From an uncultured Erythrobacter sp. (lineage in GTDB: Bacteria > Pseudomonadota > Alphaproteobacteria > Sphingomonadales > Sphingomonadaceae): a DNA stretch of 64,000 nucleotides. The stretch covers positions 62,001 through 126,000 of the forward strand of contig NZ_OY284434.1 in the NCBI RefSeq assembly GCF_958304185.1, written 5' to 3'. Both the position numbers and the translations under genes were made by a program. Positions 39,814 through 48,205 of this stretch are shown piece after piece (the stretch's first letter is position 1; the number at the start of each line of letters is the position of its first letter). Under the pieces are notes generated by a model. The model ran no database searches, was not told the DNA's origin, and was given only the letters and a program-made list of their open reading frames with translations.

Positions 39814-40431
39814 TCACCCCTTGGCCAGCAACTCCTCGATCTGGCCGAGGCGTTCCTTGCCGAAGAACATCTCGCCCTCTCCTTTCGCGCCAACAAACAT
39901 TGTCGGGATGCCAAAGGCCCCGCGCGCGACCACCGCATCGGTGTTGGCGACAAGGCCTTGCTTGACCGCGTCGGTCTGCGCGCGGGCGAACAAGTCACCC
40001 GCGTCGAATCCCGCAGCGGTGAGCGCCGCGCCGATCGCTTCGGGCGAGGTAATGTCGAGGCCGTCCTCCCAGATCGGGCGGAGCAGGCCTTCCACGAATT
40101 GCACCCCGCGCCCGTCCTGATCGGCGGCAAACAGCATCCGCTGGAGCGTGATCGAATTGAACGGGAACTGCGGGTGAAGGCGATACTTGCCGAGGCCGTG
40201 CCTCGTGATGAAGCGCTGCATCTCGAGCATCGCGTATTCGTTTTTCCCCTTCACCTCGGCATCGCGGATCATCGGCGGGGCATTGCCGGTGAGCTTGTGC
40301 ATTCCGCCGAGGAACACCGGAATGACGTCCAGCTCAGCTTCGTAACGGTTGACGAGCTCGCGCAGTGGCCACCAGATCAGGTAGGCGTTGGGGCTTACGA
40401 AATCGAACACGAGTTCAACGCGGTTGGCCAT
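39814..40431 (-). CDS. 2-hydroxychromene-2-carboxylate isomerase-like thioredoxin-fold protein
   Basis: A 205-residue DsbA/GST-kappa-like protein. The N-terminus FDFVSPNAYLIWWPLRELVN has the family SPN/SPY motif with a serine where GSH-dependent isomerases activate the thiolate. FPFNSITLQRML in the helical domain and GAFGIPTMFV with the cis-proline near the end complete the pattern. Named members isomerise hydroxychromene carboxylate in naphthalene breakdown, but most genomic homologues have unknown substrates, and no aromatic-degradation genes are nearby. Confidence 0.9.
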   Translation of the reverse strand: MANRVELVFDFVSPNAYLIWWPLRELVNRYEAELDVIPVFLGGMHKLTGNAPPMIRDAEVKGKNEYAMLEMQRFITRHGLGKYRLHPQFPFNSITLQRMLFAADQDGRGVQFVEGLLRPIWEDGLDITSPEAIGAALTAAGFDAGDLFARAQTDAVKQGLVANTDAVVARGAFGIPTMFVGAKGEGEMFFGKERLGQIEELLAKG

Positions 40432-40466
40432 TGGTCAGGTTCCTTGTTGTTGCGGAGGTAGACGGG

Positions 40467-40690
40467 GTTTCTCGCAGGGATCGCAGAGGAGCAGAGGACG
40501 CTGAGGAGCAGAAAACGCCGCGCGAGCGGCTTTAAAATTCTCACACGAAGACACGAAGGCATGAAGATGAAGCACGGCGCCGCACCGTGGCACATCATCT
40601 TGGTGTCTTCGTGTCTTCGTGTGAAAAAGACTGCGGCTGCGCCGCGCTTTCCTCAGCGTCCTCTGCTCCTCTGCGATCCCTGCGAGAAAC
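40467..40690. repeat. Nested inverted repeat, 41-bp outer and 18-bp inner arms
   Basis: Outer arms 40467-40507 and 40650-40690 are perfect reverse complements over 41 bp (gtttctcgcaggg...). Inner arms 40541-40558 and 40607-40624 (tcacacgaagacacgaag) are perfect over 18 bp. It fills the gap between the isomerase start and the metZ stop. Related partial copies lie at about 36759-36812 and 37056-37101. Confidence 0.92.
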
Positions 40691-40698
40691 AAACTGCT

Positions 40699-41916
40699 CT
40701 ACATCCCCGCCGCGCTAAGCGCCTGATCCATATCCTCGACCAGATCGGCAATGTCTTCCAGCCCCACATTGATCCGCAACAGCCCCTCGGTCACGCCCAT
40801 CGCCGCGCGGGCTTCGTCGCCCATGTTGGCGTGGGTGCTGGATGCCGGGTGGCACATCAGGCTGCGGGCATCGCCGATATTGTTCGAGATATCGACCAGC
40901 TTCAGCGCATCAAGCACCGCAAAGGCGCGCGCGCGGGTGCCGACGTCGAGCGCGAAGATCGGGCCGGTCGCGTCCATCTGAGCCATCGCCAGATTGTGCT
41001 GCGGGTGGCTCGGCAGGCCGGGGTGGAGCAGGTGCCCGCCCGCCTTGGTGACGCGCGGTTCGAGGAACTCGCCCAGCGCCACGGCCTGTTCGGATTGCTT
41101 GAAAGCGCGCAAGGGCAGCGTCTCCAGCCCCTTCAGCACCACCCAGGCATTAAAGGCGCTCAATGTCGGTCCAGTGTTGCGCTGGAACGGCATCAGCACT
41201 TCGTCGATCCACTGCTTGCTCGAACAGATCGCGCCCGCCAGGACGCGGCCCTGCCCGTCCATCAGCTTGGTGGCGGAATAGGCCACCACATCCGCGCCGA
41301 ACTCCATCGGGCGCTGGAGCACGGGGGAAGCAAACGCGTTGTCGACCACGGTGGTGATTCCATGCGCGCGGGCGAGGCCGCAAACGTAAGCGAGATCGAC
41401 GATGTCGAGCGTCGGGTTGGCCGGGGTCTCGAAGAAAAAGACCTTGGTGTTAGGCCGGATCGCAGCTTCCCACGCGGCGTTATCGGCACTGTCGATGATG
41501 CTGACGTCGATCCCGAACTTCGGGAGCAATTGATCGCAAAGCCAGCGGCACGAGCCGAACGCGGCACGCGCGGCGACCACGTGATCGCCCATCGCCAGCT
41601 GGCACAGCAAGGCTGCGGTCATCGCCGCCATCCCGGTCGCCTGCGTGCGGCAAGCCTCGGCCCCTTCCATCAGCGCGATGCGTTCTTCCAGCATCGCCAC
41701 GGTCGGGTTCTGCAGCCGCGAATAGGTCATGCCCTGCGCCGTGCCGGCGAACCGGTCGGCGACGGTCTGGGCGTCGTCATAGGTGTAGCCCGAGGTGAGG
41801 AACAGCGCTTCGCTGGTCTCCCCGTGTTCGCTACGCCAGGTGCCGCCGCGCAGCGCGCGGGTTGCGGGGCGCCAGTTTGCCGTGGCGGCGCGGTCCATGC
41901 CGGTGGTCTTCTTCAT
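40699..41916 (-). CDS. metZ: O-succinylhomoserine sulfhydrylase (Cys/Met metabolism PLP enzyme)
   Basis: A 405-residue Cys/Met-metabolism PLP enzyme. It probably forms homocysteine from O-succinylhomoserine and sulfide. The PLP lysine is K217 in YSATKLMDGQGRVLAG, preceded by FETPANPTLDIVD and VVDNAFASPVLQRP; the motif TYSRLQNPT near residue 64 is typical of MetZ. Methionine gamma-lyase or cystathionine gamma-synthase are related alternatives. The GQGR after the lysine favours MetZ. The start is at 41916; the longer open frame continues out of frame through the TetR gene and is not real. Confidence 0.9.
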   Translation of the reverse strand: MKKTTGMDRAATANWRPATRALRGGTWRSEHGETSEALFLTSGYTYDDAQTVADRFAGTAQGMTYSRLQNPTVAMLEERIALMEGAEACRTQATGMAAMTAALLCQLAMGDHVVAARAAFGSCRWLCDQLLPKFGIDVSIIDSADNAAWEAAIRPNTKVFFFETPANPTLDIVDLAYVCGLARAHGITTVVDNAFASPVLQRPMEFGADVVAYSATKLMDGQGRVLAGAICSSKQWIDEVLMPFQRNTGPTLSAFNAWVVLKGLETLPLRAFKQSEQAVALGEFLEPRVTKAGGHLLHPGLPSHPQHNLAMAQMDATGPIFALDVGTRARAFAVLDALKLVDISNNIGDARSLMCHPASSTHANMGDEARAAMGVTEGLLRINVGLEDIADLVEDMDQALSAAGM

Positions 41917-41927
41917 GGGCCGGGTCT

Positions 41928-42488
41928 CTAGGACGGCAAAAGCCCGCCCGCAAGCAGGCCTTGCTGCGCCGTATCGCCGTGGCCGACAGCGGTGAGCATC
42001 GCGGTCCCCTCGATCACGGTCATCAGATAGCGCGCGCCGCCTTGGGGATCGGGATCTCCTGCGGGCATTTGCCCTTCGAGCCAGCCGAGCAGCTCGGCCA
42101 TCATCGCCTGCGCGGCCAGCTGGTATCCGGGCAGATCGCGGGCGGCGCCTGCCACAATCTCCCACCATAGCCGCATGAAGGGCTGCATCGCGGGCGCATC
42201 GCCGTGGGCAAGAATCCGGGCGACCACATCGGCGCGGGTAGCGGCGCGCTCGCCCCCCATCGCGGCATCGAGCGCAGCGGCATAGACCTTGGCGATGTGA
42301 CCGAGCAGGTCGACGATCAGCGCTTCCTTGGTGCCGAAATGGTAGATCAGCATCCGGTCCGACGTGCCCGCAGCCTTGGCCAGCGGCCGCAGGCTCGCCC
42401 CGCCCAGCCCATGCGCCAGCACATGCGCGGTCAGCAGCGGCAGCAGGCTGTCCTTGGTCATTGGGGGCTTTTTTGCAGCTGTTGGCAT
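41928..42488 (-). CDS. TetR-family transcriptional regulator
   Basis: A 186-residue TetR-type repressor. The N-terminal helix-turn-helix is LLPLLTAHVLAHGLGGASLRPLAKAAGTSD then RMLIYHFGTKEALIVDLLGH (the second is 20 residues; the first in short: GGASLRPLAKAAGTSD). The C-terminal ligand domain is unassigned. It is divergent from a small membrane protein gene across a 75-bp gap with paired GTAGC half-sites, so it probably represses that gene and itself. metZ follows 11 bp downstream and may share the transcript. Confidence 0.93.
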   Translation of the reverse strand: MPTAAKKPPMTKDSLLPLLTAHVLAHGLGGASLRPLAKAAGTSDRMLIYHFGTKEALIVDLLGHIAKVYAAALDAAMGGERAATRADVVARILAHGDAPAMQPFMRLWWEIVAGAARDLPGYQLAAQAMMAELLGWLEGQMPAGDPDPQGGARYLMTVIEGTAMLTAVGHGDTAQQGLLAGGLLPS

Positions 42489-42494
42489 CGGCGG

Positions 42495-42543
42495 CTTGTA
42501 GCGGTGGGAGGTGCTTGCTACAAGCGGACGTAGCAGTCGCTAC
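42495..42543. promoter_or_regulatory. Putative TetR operator with GTAGC/GCTAC half-sites
   Basis: Two inverted repeats lie in the divergent gap: cttgtagc/gctacaag (42495-42502 with 42517-42524) and gtagc/gctac (42530-42534 with 42539-42543). The four half-sites share GTAGC. Position and symmetry fit binding by the adjacent TetR protein. Confidence 0.6.
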
Positions 42544-42563
42544 ATAACTGGAGGATCGCACTT

Positions 42564-42968
42564 ATGCCCACCGAACTCACCCCCTTTCTTGCGCTCGCCG
42601 GGGGCGGGCTGGTGTTTACCGTAGCGGCGGTGCTAACCATGTTGCTGCGCCCCGAGGCGCCGGGCAATGCGTTGCTGGCGGGCGCGCTCTCCGCAGGCTT
42701 TGCGGCGTTCAGCGCCGTCACCATCGCCGCCGAAGGCGTGTTCCCGGTGGTGCTCAATCACACCAGCAACCTGTGGGGTGTGCAGGTGTGGTGGGACCTG
42801 CTGTTCTCGCTCAGCGTCGCCTATTTCCTGATCCTTCCGCGCGCCAAGGCGCAGGAGATGAACCTGATCCTGTGGACGCTGTTCATTCTGGCGACCGCCA
42901 GCATCGGATTGCTGGCGATGTGTTCGCGGCTGTTCTGGCTTGAGGGGCAATCGGGGCGCGCCGCATAA
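42564..42968 (+). CDS. Four-helix membrane protein of unknown function
   Basis: A 134-residue hydrophobic protein with four predicted membrane helices: about residues 7-28, 36-58, 72-93 and 100-122. The loop LNHTSNLWGVQVWWDLLFSL between helices 2 and 3 has several aromatic and polar residues and could carry function. No family is recognised. TGGAGGA lies about 8 bases before the ATG. The gene faces a TetR regulator across putative operator repeats, which suggests inducible expression, for example in solvent, lipid or drug response. A hairpin follows. Confidence 0.82.
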   Translation: MPTELTPFLALAGGGLVFTVAAVLTMLLRPEAPGNALLAGALSAGFAAFSAVTIAAEGVFPVVLNHTSNLWGVQVWWDLLFSLSVAYFLILPRAKAQEMNLILWTLFILATASIGLLAMCSRLFWLEGQSGRAA

Positions 42969-42982
42969 TCCACCTTGCCCAA

Positions 42983-43011
42983 GGGGCTGGCGCTCCCTAA
43001 GCGCCAGCCCC
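42983..43011. terminator. Strong hairpin after the small membrane protein gene
   Basis: An 11-bp perfect stem ggggctggcgc (42983-42993 with 43001-43011) with a 7-base loop, 15 bp after the stop. It has no T-run, so termination is plausible but not certain. Confidence 0.6.
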
Positions 43012-43014
43012 GAC

Positions 43015-44349
43015 ATGGCCGAGGCGCAGACGTCCCACACCCACCAAGCCCACTCGCCGCTGCATCCGCGTGATCCGCTGGCGTGGGTTCTGGCGCTGAC
43101 CGGTCTGTTCGCCTTGCTGACCGGGTGGCGGCTGGCGATCCCCTCGATCCCCTATTTCGACGAGGTGCACTACCTCCCCGCCGCGCGCGAGATCCTGGCG
43201 CTGTTTACGCAAGGCCAAGGCGGCTATCCCAACCGCGAGCATCCGCTGCTGGCCAAAGAGCTGATCGCGCTGGGCATGGGCGTGTTCGGAGACAATCCGC
43301 TGGGCTGGCGGATCATCCCGTGGCTGTGCGGAGTGCTGGCCTATTTCGCGGCGGTGCGGGCGCTGTGGCACGCGAGCGCAGACCGCTTTGCCACGCTGGC
43401 CTTCGCCGTGCTGCTGGCAACGGGCTTCCACCTGTTCATCCACGCGCGGATAGCGATGCTCGACATAGTGATGGTCGCCGCGCTGTGCGTGGCCGCGTGG
43501 CAGTTTGCCGGTGCCTGCGCCCAGCCGGAGACCGGGCGGCGGCGGCTCGCGCTCACCGGGATCGCCATTGGCTGCGCCCTCGGGGCCAAGTGGAACGCGA
43601 TCCCGCTCGCCATGGTGCCGGGGCTGACCTTCTTCATCGCCCGCGCGCTCGCCGGACGCCGCCGCCTGCTCCTCAGCCGGCGGGGCGCGCCGGTGCCGGG
43701 GATCACGCTGGTCGAGGCCTTCGTGTGGCTCGGGATCGTGCCGCTGGTGGTGTACGCGGCAACCTTCCTGCCGGGCTATTGGCTGGCCGAAAATCTCCAC
43801 CCCTCGCCGCTGGCTGCGAAGGGGTTGATCGGCTTCCACCGCGACATCTTCGCGTTGCAAAGCCAACTGATGACCCCGCACCGCTACATGAGCACTTGGC
43901 CGCAATGGGTGCTGAACCTGCGCGGGATCTGGTATCTGTACGAGCCGATCGACGGCGCGCAGCGCGGTGTGCTGCTGATTGGCAATCCGCTGACGATGTG
44001 GCTGGGGTTGCCGGCTCTGGTGTGGTGTATGGCGGCGGGCGCGTGGCGCAGGGATTGGGCGCGGTTTGGCGCAGTGATCGGCTACGGTGTCAGCCTCGGC
44101 TTCTGGATCGTCGCGCCCAAACCGGTGCAGTTCTACTACCACTATTTCGTCCCGAGCTTCTTCCTCCTCGCGGCGCTGGCACTGACGTGCAGCGACCTAC
44201 GCGGCTTGCCCAAAGGCAGGTGGCTCGCATGGGGTATCCCGGCGGCTTCGGCTGCGGTGTCCGCGTGGTTCTTTCCCATCATCGCCGCCCTGCCGCTGGC
44301 GCGCGCGGATGGTTATGTCACGTGGATGTGGCTGAACGGGTGGCGGTAG
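43015..44349 (+). CDS. Glycosyltransferase family 39 (PMT-like), polyprenyl-phosphate sugar dependent
   Basis: A 444-residue polytopic GT-C enzyme. The first periplasmic loop has YFDEVHYLPAAREIL with the acidic pair expected of PMT-family catalysts, then NREHPLLAKELIALGMGVFG. About ten to eleven membrane segments follow. These enzymes take sugar from polyprenyl-phosphate sugar and transfer it to protein or lipid (for example lipid A). The convergent neighbour, 2 bp away, encodes the likely donor synthase (DPM1-like GT2 with GtrA domain), which fits a shared pathway. The start is ATG 43015; upstream codons are in the hairpin. Confidence 0.88.
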   Translation: MAEAQTSHTHQAHSPLHPRDPLAWVLALTGLFALLTGWRLAIPSIPYFDEVHYLPAAREILALFTQGQGGYPNREHPLLAKELIALGMGVFGDNPLGWRIIPWLCGVLAYFAAVRALWHASADRFATLAFAVLLATGFHLFIHARIAMLDIVMVAALCVAAWQFAGACAQPETGRRRLALTGIAIGCALGAKWNAIPLAMVPGLTFFIARALAGRRRLLLSRRGAPVPGITLVEAFVWLGIVPLVVYAATFLPGYWLAENLHPSPLAAKGLIGFHRDIFALQSQLMTPHRYMSTWPQWVLNLRGIWYLYEPIDGAQRGVLLIGNPLTMWLGLPALVWCMAAGAWRRDWARFGAVIGYGVSLGFWIVAPKPVQFYYHYFVPSFFLLAALALTCSDLRGLPKGRWLAWGIPAASAAVSAWFFPIIAALPLARADGYVTWMWLNGWR

Positions 44350-44351
44350 AC

Positions 44352-45446
44352 CTAAAACCTACCCCACACGAAGCGGCTCGACAAAGCGTAGTTCCACACC
44401 GAACCCACCACGATCCCCGCCAGCGCGGCGAGCACCCAGTGGATGCCGCTGCCTTCCATGAAGGTCGCAATCGCCACGTTGGCGAAGGCCCCGATGGCGC
44501 AGGTTGCGATGAAGCCGAGCCAACCACGCAGCAGTGCCACCGCGCCGACCAGCCGCTTGTCGCGATAGGTCAGCCAGTTGTTGAGCCAGAAGTTGAAGCT
44601 CATCGCCACCAGCACCGCTGCGGTCTGCGCAATCGCGAAGCGCTCACCCAGCGCGAACAGCAGCACGCTCAGCACCACGAAGTGCACCAGCACGCCGAAC
44701 GCGCCGACGGTGCCGAACAGAGCAAAGCGGGTCGGGATCACCTTGCCGAGCGTCTTGTCATACAGCCCGGCGAGGAAATCGAACAGAATGGCGCGGTCCA
44801 GCTTGCTTTCTCCTTCGCGGCGCGCCGCGAAATTGAGGGGGAATTCCTTGACGGTCATCGGCGCATCGGCGGTCGCGAGCAAGTCGAGCAGGATCTTGAA
44901 GCCAATCCCCGATAGGCGCGGCACCAGCGCGCGCGCGGTCGCGGCGGGGAGCATGAAATAACCGCTCATCGGATCGCTCAGTTCCACGCCGGTGATCTTG
45001 CGCGCGAGCGCGTTGGCATAGGTCGACAGCTTCTCGCGCTCGGGCGCGGCCCAGTCGGCGGTGCTGGCGCCTTCGGCAAAGCGACTGGCGACGCAGATTT
45101 CGGCCTCACCTGATTTGAGCGCGGCGAGCATTCCCGGCAGGAGCGCCGGATCGTGCTGATGGTCGGCGTCCATCACCGCGACGTAAGGCGCAGCGGTCGC
45201 GCAGAAGCCTTCGATGGCAGCGCTCGCCAGGCCCCGGCGCCCGATGCGCTGGATCACCCGCACGCGGGGATCGGTCAGCGCAAGCGCGCGCGCCTCATCC
45301 GCCGTGCCGTCGCGGCTATCATCATCGACGATGATCACTTCCCAAACCGCCGCCGTACCGATGGCGCGGTCGATCCGCTCGACCAGCGGGCCGAGATTGC
45401 CGCGCTCGTTGAGGGTGGGCAGAATGATGGCGAGTTCGAGTGTCAT
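44352..45446 (-). CDS. Polyprenyl-phosphate glycosyltransferase (GT2) fused to GtrA domain
   Basis: A 364-residue two-domain protein. Residues 1-230 are a DPM1-like GT2 domain: ILPTLNERGNLGPLVERID, VDDDSRDGT (donor-binding Asp) and AVMDADHQHDP (metal DxD). They would make a polyprenyl-phosphate sugar such as mannose or glucose. Residues ~240-364 hold four helices of a GtrA-type domain (RFALFGTVGAFGVLVHF; NFWLNNWLTYRDKR), thought to flip the lipid-linked sugar. The convergent GT39 would be the natural user. The start is ATG 45446; a longer frame to 45521 is less likely. Confidence 0.93.
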   Translation of the reverse strand: MTLELAIILPTLNERGNLGPLVERIDRAIGTAAVWEVIIVDDDSRDGTADEARALALTDPRVRVIQRIGRRGLASAAIEGFCATAAPYVAVMDADHQHDPALLPGMLAALKSGEAEICVASRFAEGASTADWAAPEREKLSTYANALARKITGVELSDPMSGYFMLPAATARALVPRLSGIGFKILLDLLATADAPMTVKEFPLNFAARREGESKLDRAILFDFLAGLYDKTLGKVIPTRFALFGTVGAFGVLVHFVVLSVLLFALGERFAIAQTAAVLVAMSFNFWLNNWLTYRDKRLVGAVALLRGWLGFIATCAIGAFANVAIATFMEGSGIHWVLAALAGIVVGSVWNYALSSRFVWGRF

Positions 45447-45578
45447 GGGCGAAGGCTCTGCCCAGCTTTCGGCAGGCTCGAAATCAGTGTCTGCGTTGGG
45501 CACGAAGAAGGCGCTTTCCATAGCGCCTTAGTGGACCATAATTCTTTATAAACCATAACTGGGCCGAGGCAGCTTGCG

Positions 45579-46637
45579 TCAGAGCCGTTCGCGCACCGCA
45601 GCGCCGATCGCCGCCGTGCCGTGACTGCCGCCCAGATCGCCGCCGAGGATGCCGTCGGCGAGCGCCTTGCCAACCGCCGCTTCGATCCGCACCGCCTCAG
45701 CTTCAAGGCCGAAAGAATGGCGCAGCATCATGGCCGCGGACAGGATCGTCGCCATCGGGTTGGCCTTGCCCTGCCCGGCAATATCCGGCGCGCTGCCGTG
45801 AATCGGTTCATAGAGGCCGAAGGTGCCATGCGCGGTCTCACGCTCGCCCAGCGAAGCGCTCGGCAGCAGGCCGATGGAGCCGACCGCGGCGCTCGCCAGA
45901 TCGCTCAGAATATCGCCGAACAGGTTGCCGGTCAGCACCACGCCGAAGCGTTCAGGGTGGCTCACGACCTGCATCGCCGCATTATCGACATACATGTGAT
46001 CGAGCGTGACGCCGGGGTATTCCGCCGCCACTTCCACAACCACATCGCGCCACAATTGGCTGGTTTCGAGCACATTGGCCTTGTCGACACTGGTCAGCGG
46101 CAGGCCCGAACTTGCCGCCGCACGGAAAGCGACATGAGCAATGCGGCGCACTTCGCTGTCGGCATAGGACATCGCGTCCCAGCCCTCACGCTCGCCTGCG
46201 TCATTGGTGCGCTGGCCCTTGGCACCGAAATAGACGTCGCCGGTCAGTTCGCGCACGATCAGCATGTCGAGCCGCGCCGCGATGTCAGCCCGCAGCGGCG
46301 AAAGGTGCTCCAGCCCGGCAAACACCCGCGCCGGGCGCAGGTTGGCGAACAGGCCAAGATGTTTGCGCAGGCCAAGGATCGCCTGCTCCGGGCGCAGGTG
46401 ACGCTCCAACGCGTCGCAGGTCGGATCGCCCACCGCGCCAAACAGGATCGCGTCCGCCGCGCGCGCCATCACCAGCGTCTCTTCGGGCAGCGGGTGCCCG
46501 TGGCGATGATAGGCCGCGCCGCCGACATCGCCGGTAAACAGCGTCAATCCCGGCAAACCGAGTGTTTCCAGCACCGCCACGGCCTCTGCCGTGACCTCGG
46601 GGCCGATCCCGTCGCCGGGCAGGACTGCGATCTTCAT
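45579..46637 (-). CDS. leuB: 3-isopropylmalate dehydrogenase
   Basis: A 352-residue NAD-dependent dehydrogenase of leucine biosynthesis that oxidatively decarboxylates 3-isopropylmalate. Present are [15 protein letters not shown] at the start, [26 protein letters not shown], the metal site [13 protein letters not shown], and the C-terminal [18 protein letters not shown] with DILSDLASA before it. No leuC/leuD are adjacent; it lies 11 bp after recO. The start is 46637; the longer open frame overlaps recO antisense to its sense and is rejected. Confidence 0.96.
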   Translation of the reverse strand: MKIAVLPGDGIGPEVTAEAVAVLETLGLPGLTLFTGDVGGAAYHRHGHPLPEETLVMARAADAILFGAVGDPTCDALERHLRPEQAILGLRKHLGLFANLRPARVFAGLEHLSPLRADIAARLDMLIVRELTGDVYFGAKGQRTNDAGEREGWDAMSYADSEVRRIAHVAFRAAASSGLPLTSVDKANVLETSQLWRDVVVEVAAEYPGVTLDHMYVDNAAMQVVSHPERFGVVLTGNLFGDILSDLASAAVGSIGLLPSASLGERETAHGTFGLYEPIHGSAPDIAGQGKANPMATILSAAMMLRHSFGLEAEAVRIEAAVGKALADGILGGDLGGSHGTAAIGAAVRERL

Positions 46638-46648
46638 GGTAACGTCTC

Positions 46649-47248
46649 TCACCCCATGCGCGCCAACCGTTCGGTCAGCAGCCTGCGCGCGCCCATAACA
46701 TCGCCCTTGTGGCCTGCAAGCAGGTAGTGCGAGAGTTGGCGCTCGAGTATCCCCAGCAAAGCGGCTTGCGCGGGCCAATCGGGCGCATCGAGCAGCGCCC
46801 CGCCGCCGTAGCCCAATTCGCGCAGCAGCATCGTTTCGTAAGCGATCAGCCCGCTCACCCACCCGCGCGCCGAGGGGGCCACGGCAATCGCGCCCAGCAG
46901 CGCGTCGAGCGCTTCATAGAGGTCGGGATAGGCCTGACGTTCGGGCAAGGCGGTCGCAGAAAGCCCGCACACCCACTGGATCGCGGCGGCCGGCAGCGGC
47001 TCGGTCATCAAGGCGGCGCGGGAGTGTTCCAGCTCAAGCCGCGCGAAGGGCAGCTGGTTGGCCGAACGGGTGGTAAGCTCGACCGCGACCCGGTTACCCG
47101 GCACCATCACCGCCCGCATCTGCCGCCCGCGTCCGCCAGCGACGTAGGCGGCGATCAGGCCATGCTCAGCCGTCAGCAGCCGCGCAATCGCCCCGGTCTC
47201 GCCCTGATGGCGTGAGGCGAGCAGAATGGCAGGGGCGCGCAGGTTCAT
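46649..47248 (-). CDS. recO: DNA repair protein RecO
   Basis: A 199-residue RecF-pathway mediator that loads RecA onto SSB-covered DNA. The N-terminal OB fold is recognisable ([35 protein letters not shown]) and the helical C-terminal part contains [15 protein letters not shown] and [12 protein letters not shown]. It is somewhat shorter than the ~240-residue enterobacterial protein and has no zinc-finger cysteines, as usual in alphaproteobacteria. It lies in a compact row ubiK-recO-leuB with gaps of 15 and 11 bp. Confidence 0.95.
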   Translation of the reverse strand: MNLRAPAILLASRHQGETGAIARLLTAEHGLIAAYVAGGRGRQMRAVMVPGNRVAVELTTRSANQLPFARLELEHSRAALMTEPLPAAAIQWVCGLSATALPERQAYPDLYEALDALLGAIAVAPSARGWVSGLIAYETMLLRELGYGGGALLDAPDWPAQAALLGILERQLSHYLLAGHKGDVMGARRLLTERLARMG

Positions 47249-47263
47249 GCCCGCGCAACCCGC

Positions 47264-47515
47264 TTAGTTGGAGGTATTCTTGGCTTCCAGCGCAGCCAGC
47301 CGGGCTTCAAGCGCATCGGCCTGCTCGCGGGCCTTTTGGGCCATCGCCTTGACCGTTTCGAATTCCTCGCGGCTCACGAAATCGATCCCGCCGAACGCTT
47401 CACGCAGCCGTTCGCGCGCGCTTTCGCGGGCTTCGCGGCTCATGCCCGCCATGGTTCCGGCGGCGCTATTGGCGAGTTTGACGAGGTCGGCGATGATCGG
47501 GTTCTGGCTTTGCAT
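47264..47515 (-). CDS. ubiK: Ubiquinone biosynthesis accessory factor UbiK (BMFP domain)
   Basis: An 83-residue BMFP-domain protein. Family members (UbiK) assist the ubiquinone biosynthetic complex and interact with membranes. The N-terminal half is amphipathic (NPIIADLVKLANSAAGTMAG), followed by SREEFETVKAMAQKAREQAD and a C-terminal coiled coil LEARLAALEAK, the classic UbiK arrangement. The start is ATG 47515; a longer frame to 47641 runs back through a hairpin. It is first in the row ubiK-recO-leuB. Confidence 0.92.
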   Translation of the reverse strand: MQSQNPIIADLVKLANSAAGTMAGMSREARESARERLREAFGGIDFVSREEFETVKAMAQKAREQADALEARLAALEAKNTSN

Positions 47516-47528
47516 TCTGTCTTTCTGG

Positions 47529-47556
47529 GGATGCTTGCCCTGAAGTGCAAGCATCC
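47529..47556 (-). promoter_or_regulatory. Hairpin in the ubiK 5' leader
   Basis: A 10-bp perfect stem ggatgcttgc (47529-47538 with 47547-47556), loop of 8, ends 14 bases before the ubiK ATG on the minus strand. It may modulate initiation or be the end of the upstream unit; no T-run is present. Confidence 0.55.
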
Positions 47557-47656
47557 TCCTCGCTTTCGCAATCTGGCGATTGCTTCGCTGCGGGCGCCCG
47601 GTCGGGCTTGCGGACGCGCTTCGCCGTCCGAGAATACACATTACAAATCCTGAGAC

Positions 47657-48205
47657 CTACAATTGTACCCGCGTGGCCGCGCCATCGGCGCCTTGCGGCC
47701 CGCCGTCGGGGTTGGCGGCGATGAACTGGTAGTTGAGCGCCGTCGCAAAGCACAGCCATGCCAGATAGGGTATGAGTAGCAGCGCCGCCGGGCGCCGCAC
47801 TCGCCACACCAGCGCGAGCGCGACCAGCAGGCTCGCAATGCTGAGGCCCAAAACCATCAGCCCAGCGATCATGTCCTGCATTCCGAAGAACACCGCGGTC
47901 CAACTTTGCGAAATGATGAAATGCACCGCAAAGGCGATCAGGGCGAGGCCCCGCCCATGCGCGCCCCACGCGCTCGCGACCATCGCCAGCGCCACGCCGA
48001 TCATGATGAACAGCGCCGTCCACACGATCCCGAAAGTCACCGGCGGCGGATAGATCGCGGGCTTTTCCAACCCGGCGAACCACGGCGTGTTCGGCCCGCC
48101 CAGCTGCCCGGCGGTAAAGCCGATCAGCAGGATCAGCGGCACCATGAACAGCGCCCAGCGGATGAAGCTGGCGCGCAATTGAGCAGGGGAAGCAAGGACG
48201 TTCAT
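47657..48205 (-). CDS. tspO: TspO/MBR family protein
   Basis: A 182-residue five-helix membrane protein of the TspO/peripheral benzodiazepine receptor family, which binds porphyrins and sterols and in alphaproteobacteria modulates pigment gene expression. Recognised by WFAGLEKPAIYPPPVTFGIVW (in part: EKPAIYPPPVTFGIVW), SQSWTAVFFGMQ and AWLCFATALNYQFIAANPD. The start at 48205 has GGAGAAACC upstream. An in-frame extension to 48427 would translate a 33-bp tandem repeat and is rejected. No photosynthesis genes are seen nearby. Confidence 0.94.
   Translation of the reverse strand: MNVLASPAQLRASFIRWALFMVPLILLIGFTAGQLGGPNTPWFAGLEKPAIYPPPVTFGIVWTALFIMIGVALAMVASAWGAHGRGLALIAFAVHFIISQSWTAVFFGMQDMIAGLMVLGLSIASLLVALALVWRVRRPAALLLIPYLAWLCFATALNYQFIAANPDGGPQGADGAATRVQL

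Noticed and set aside
40699-42561. Apparent 620-residue fusion of a regulator and the PLP enzyme
   Set aside because: The upstream half reads the TetR gene out of frame; the PLP enzyme has a normal start at 41916 and the TetR gene its own frame.
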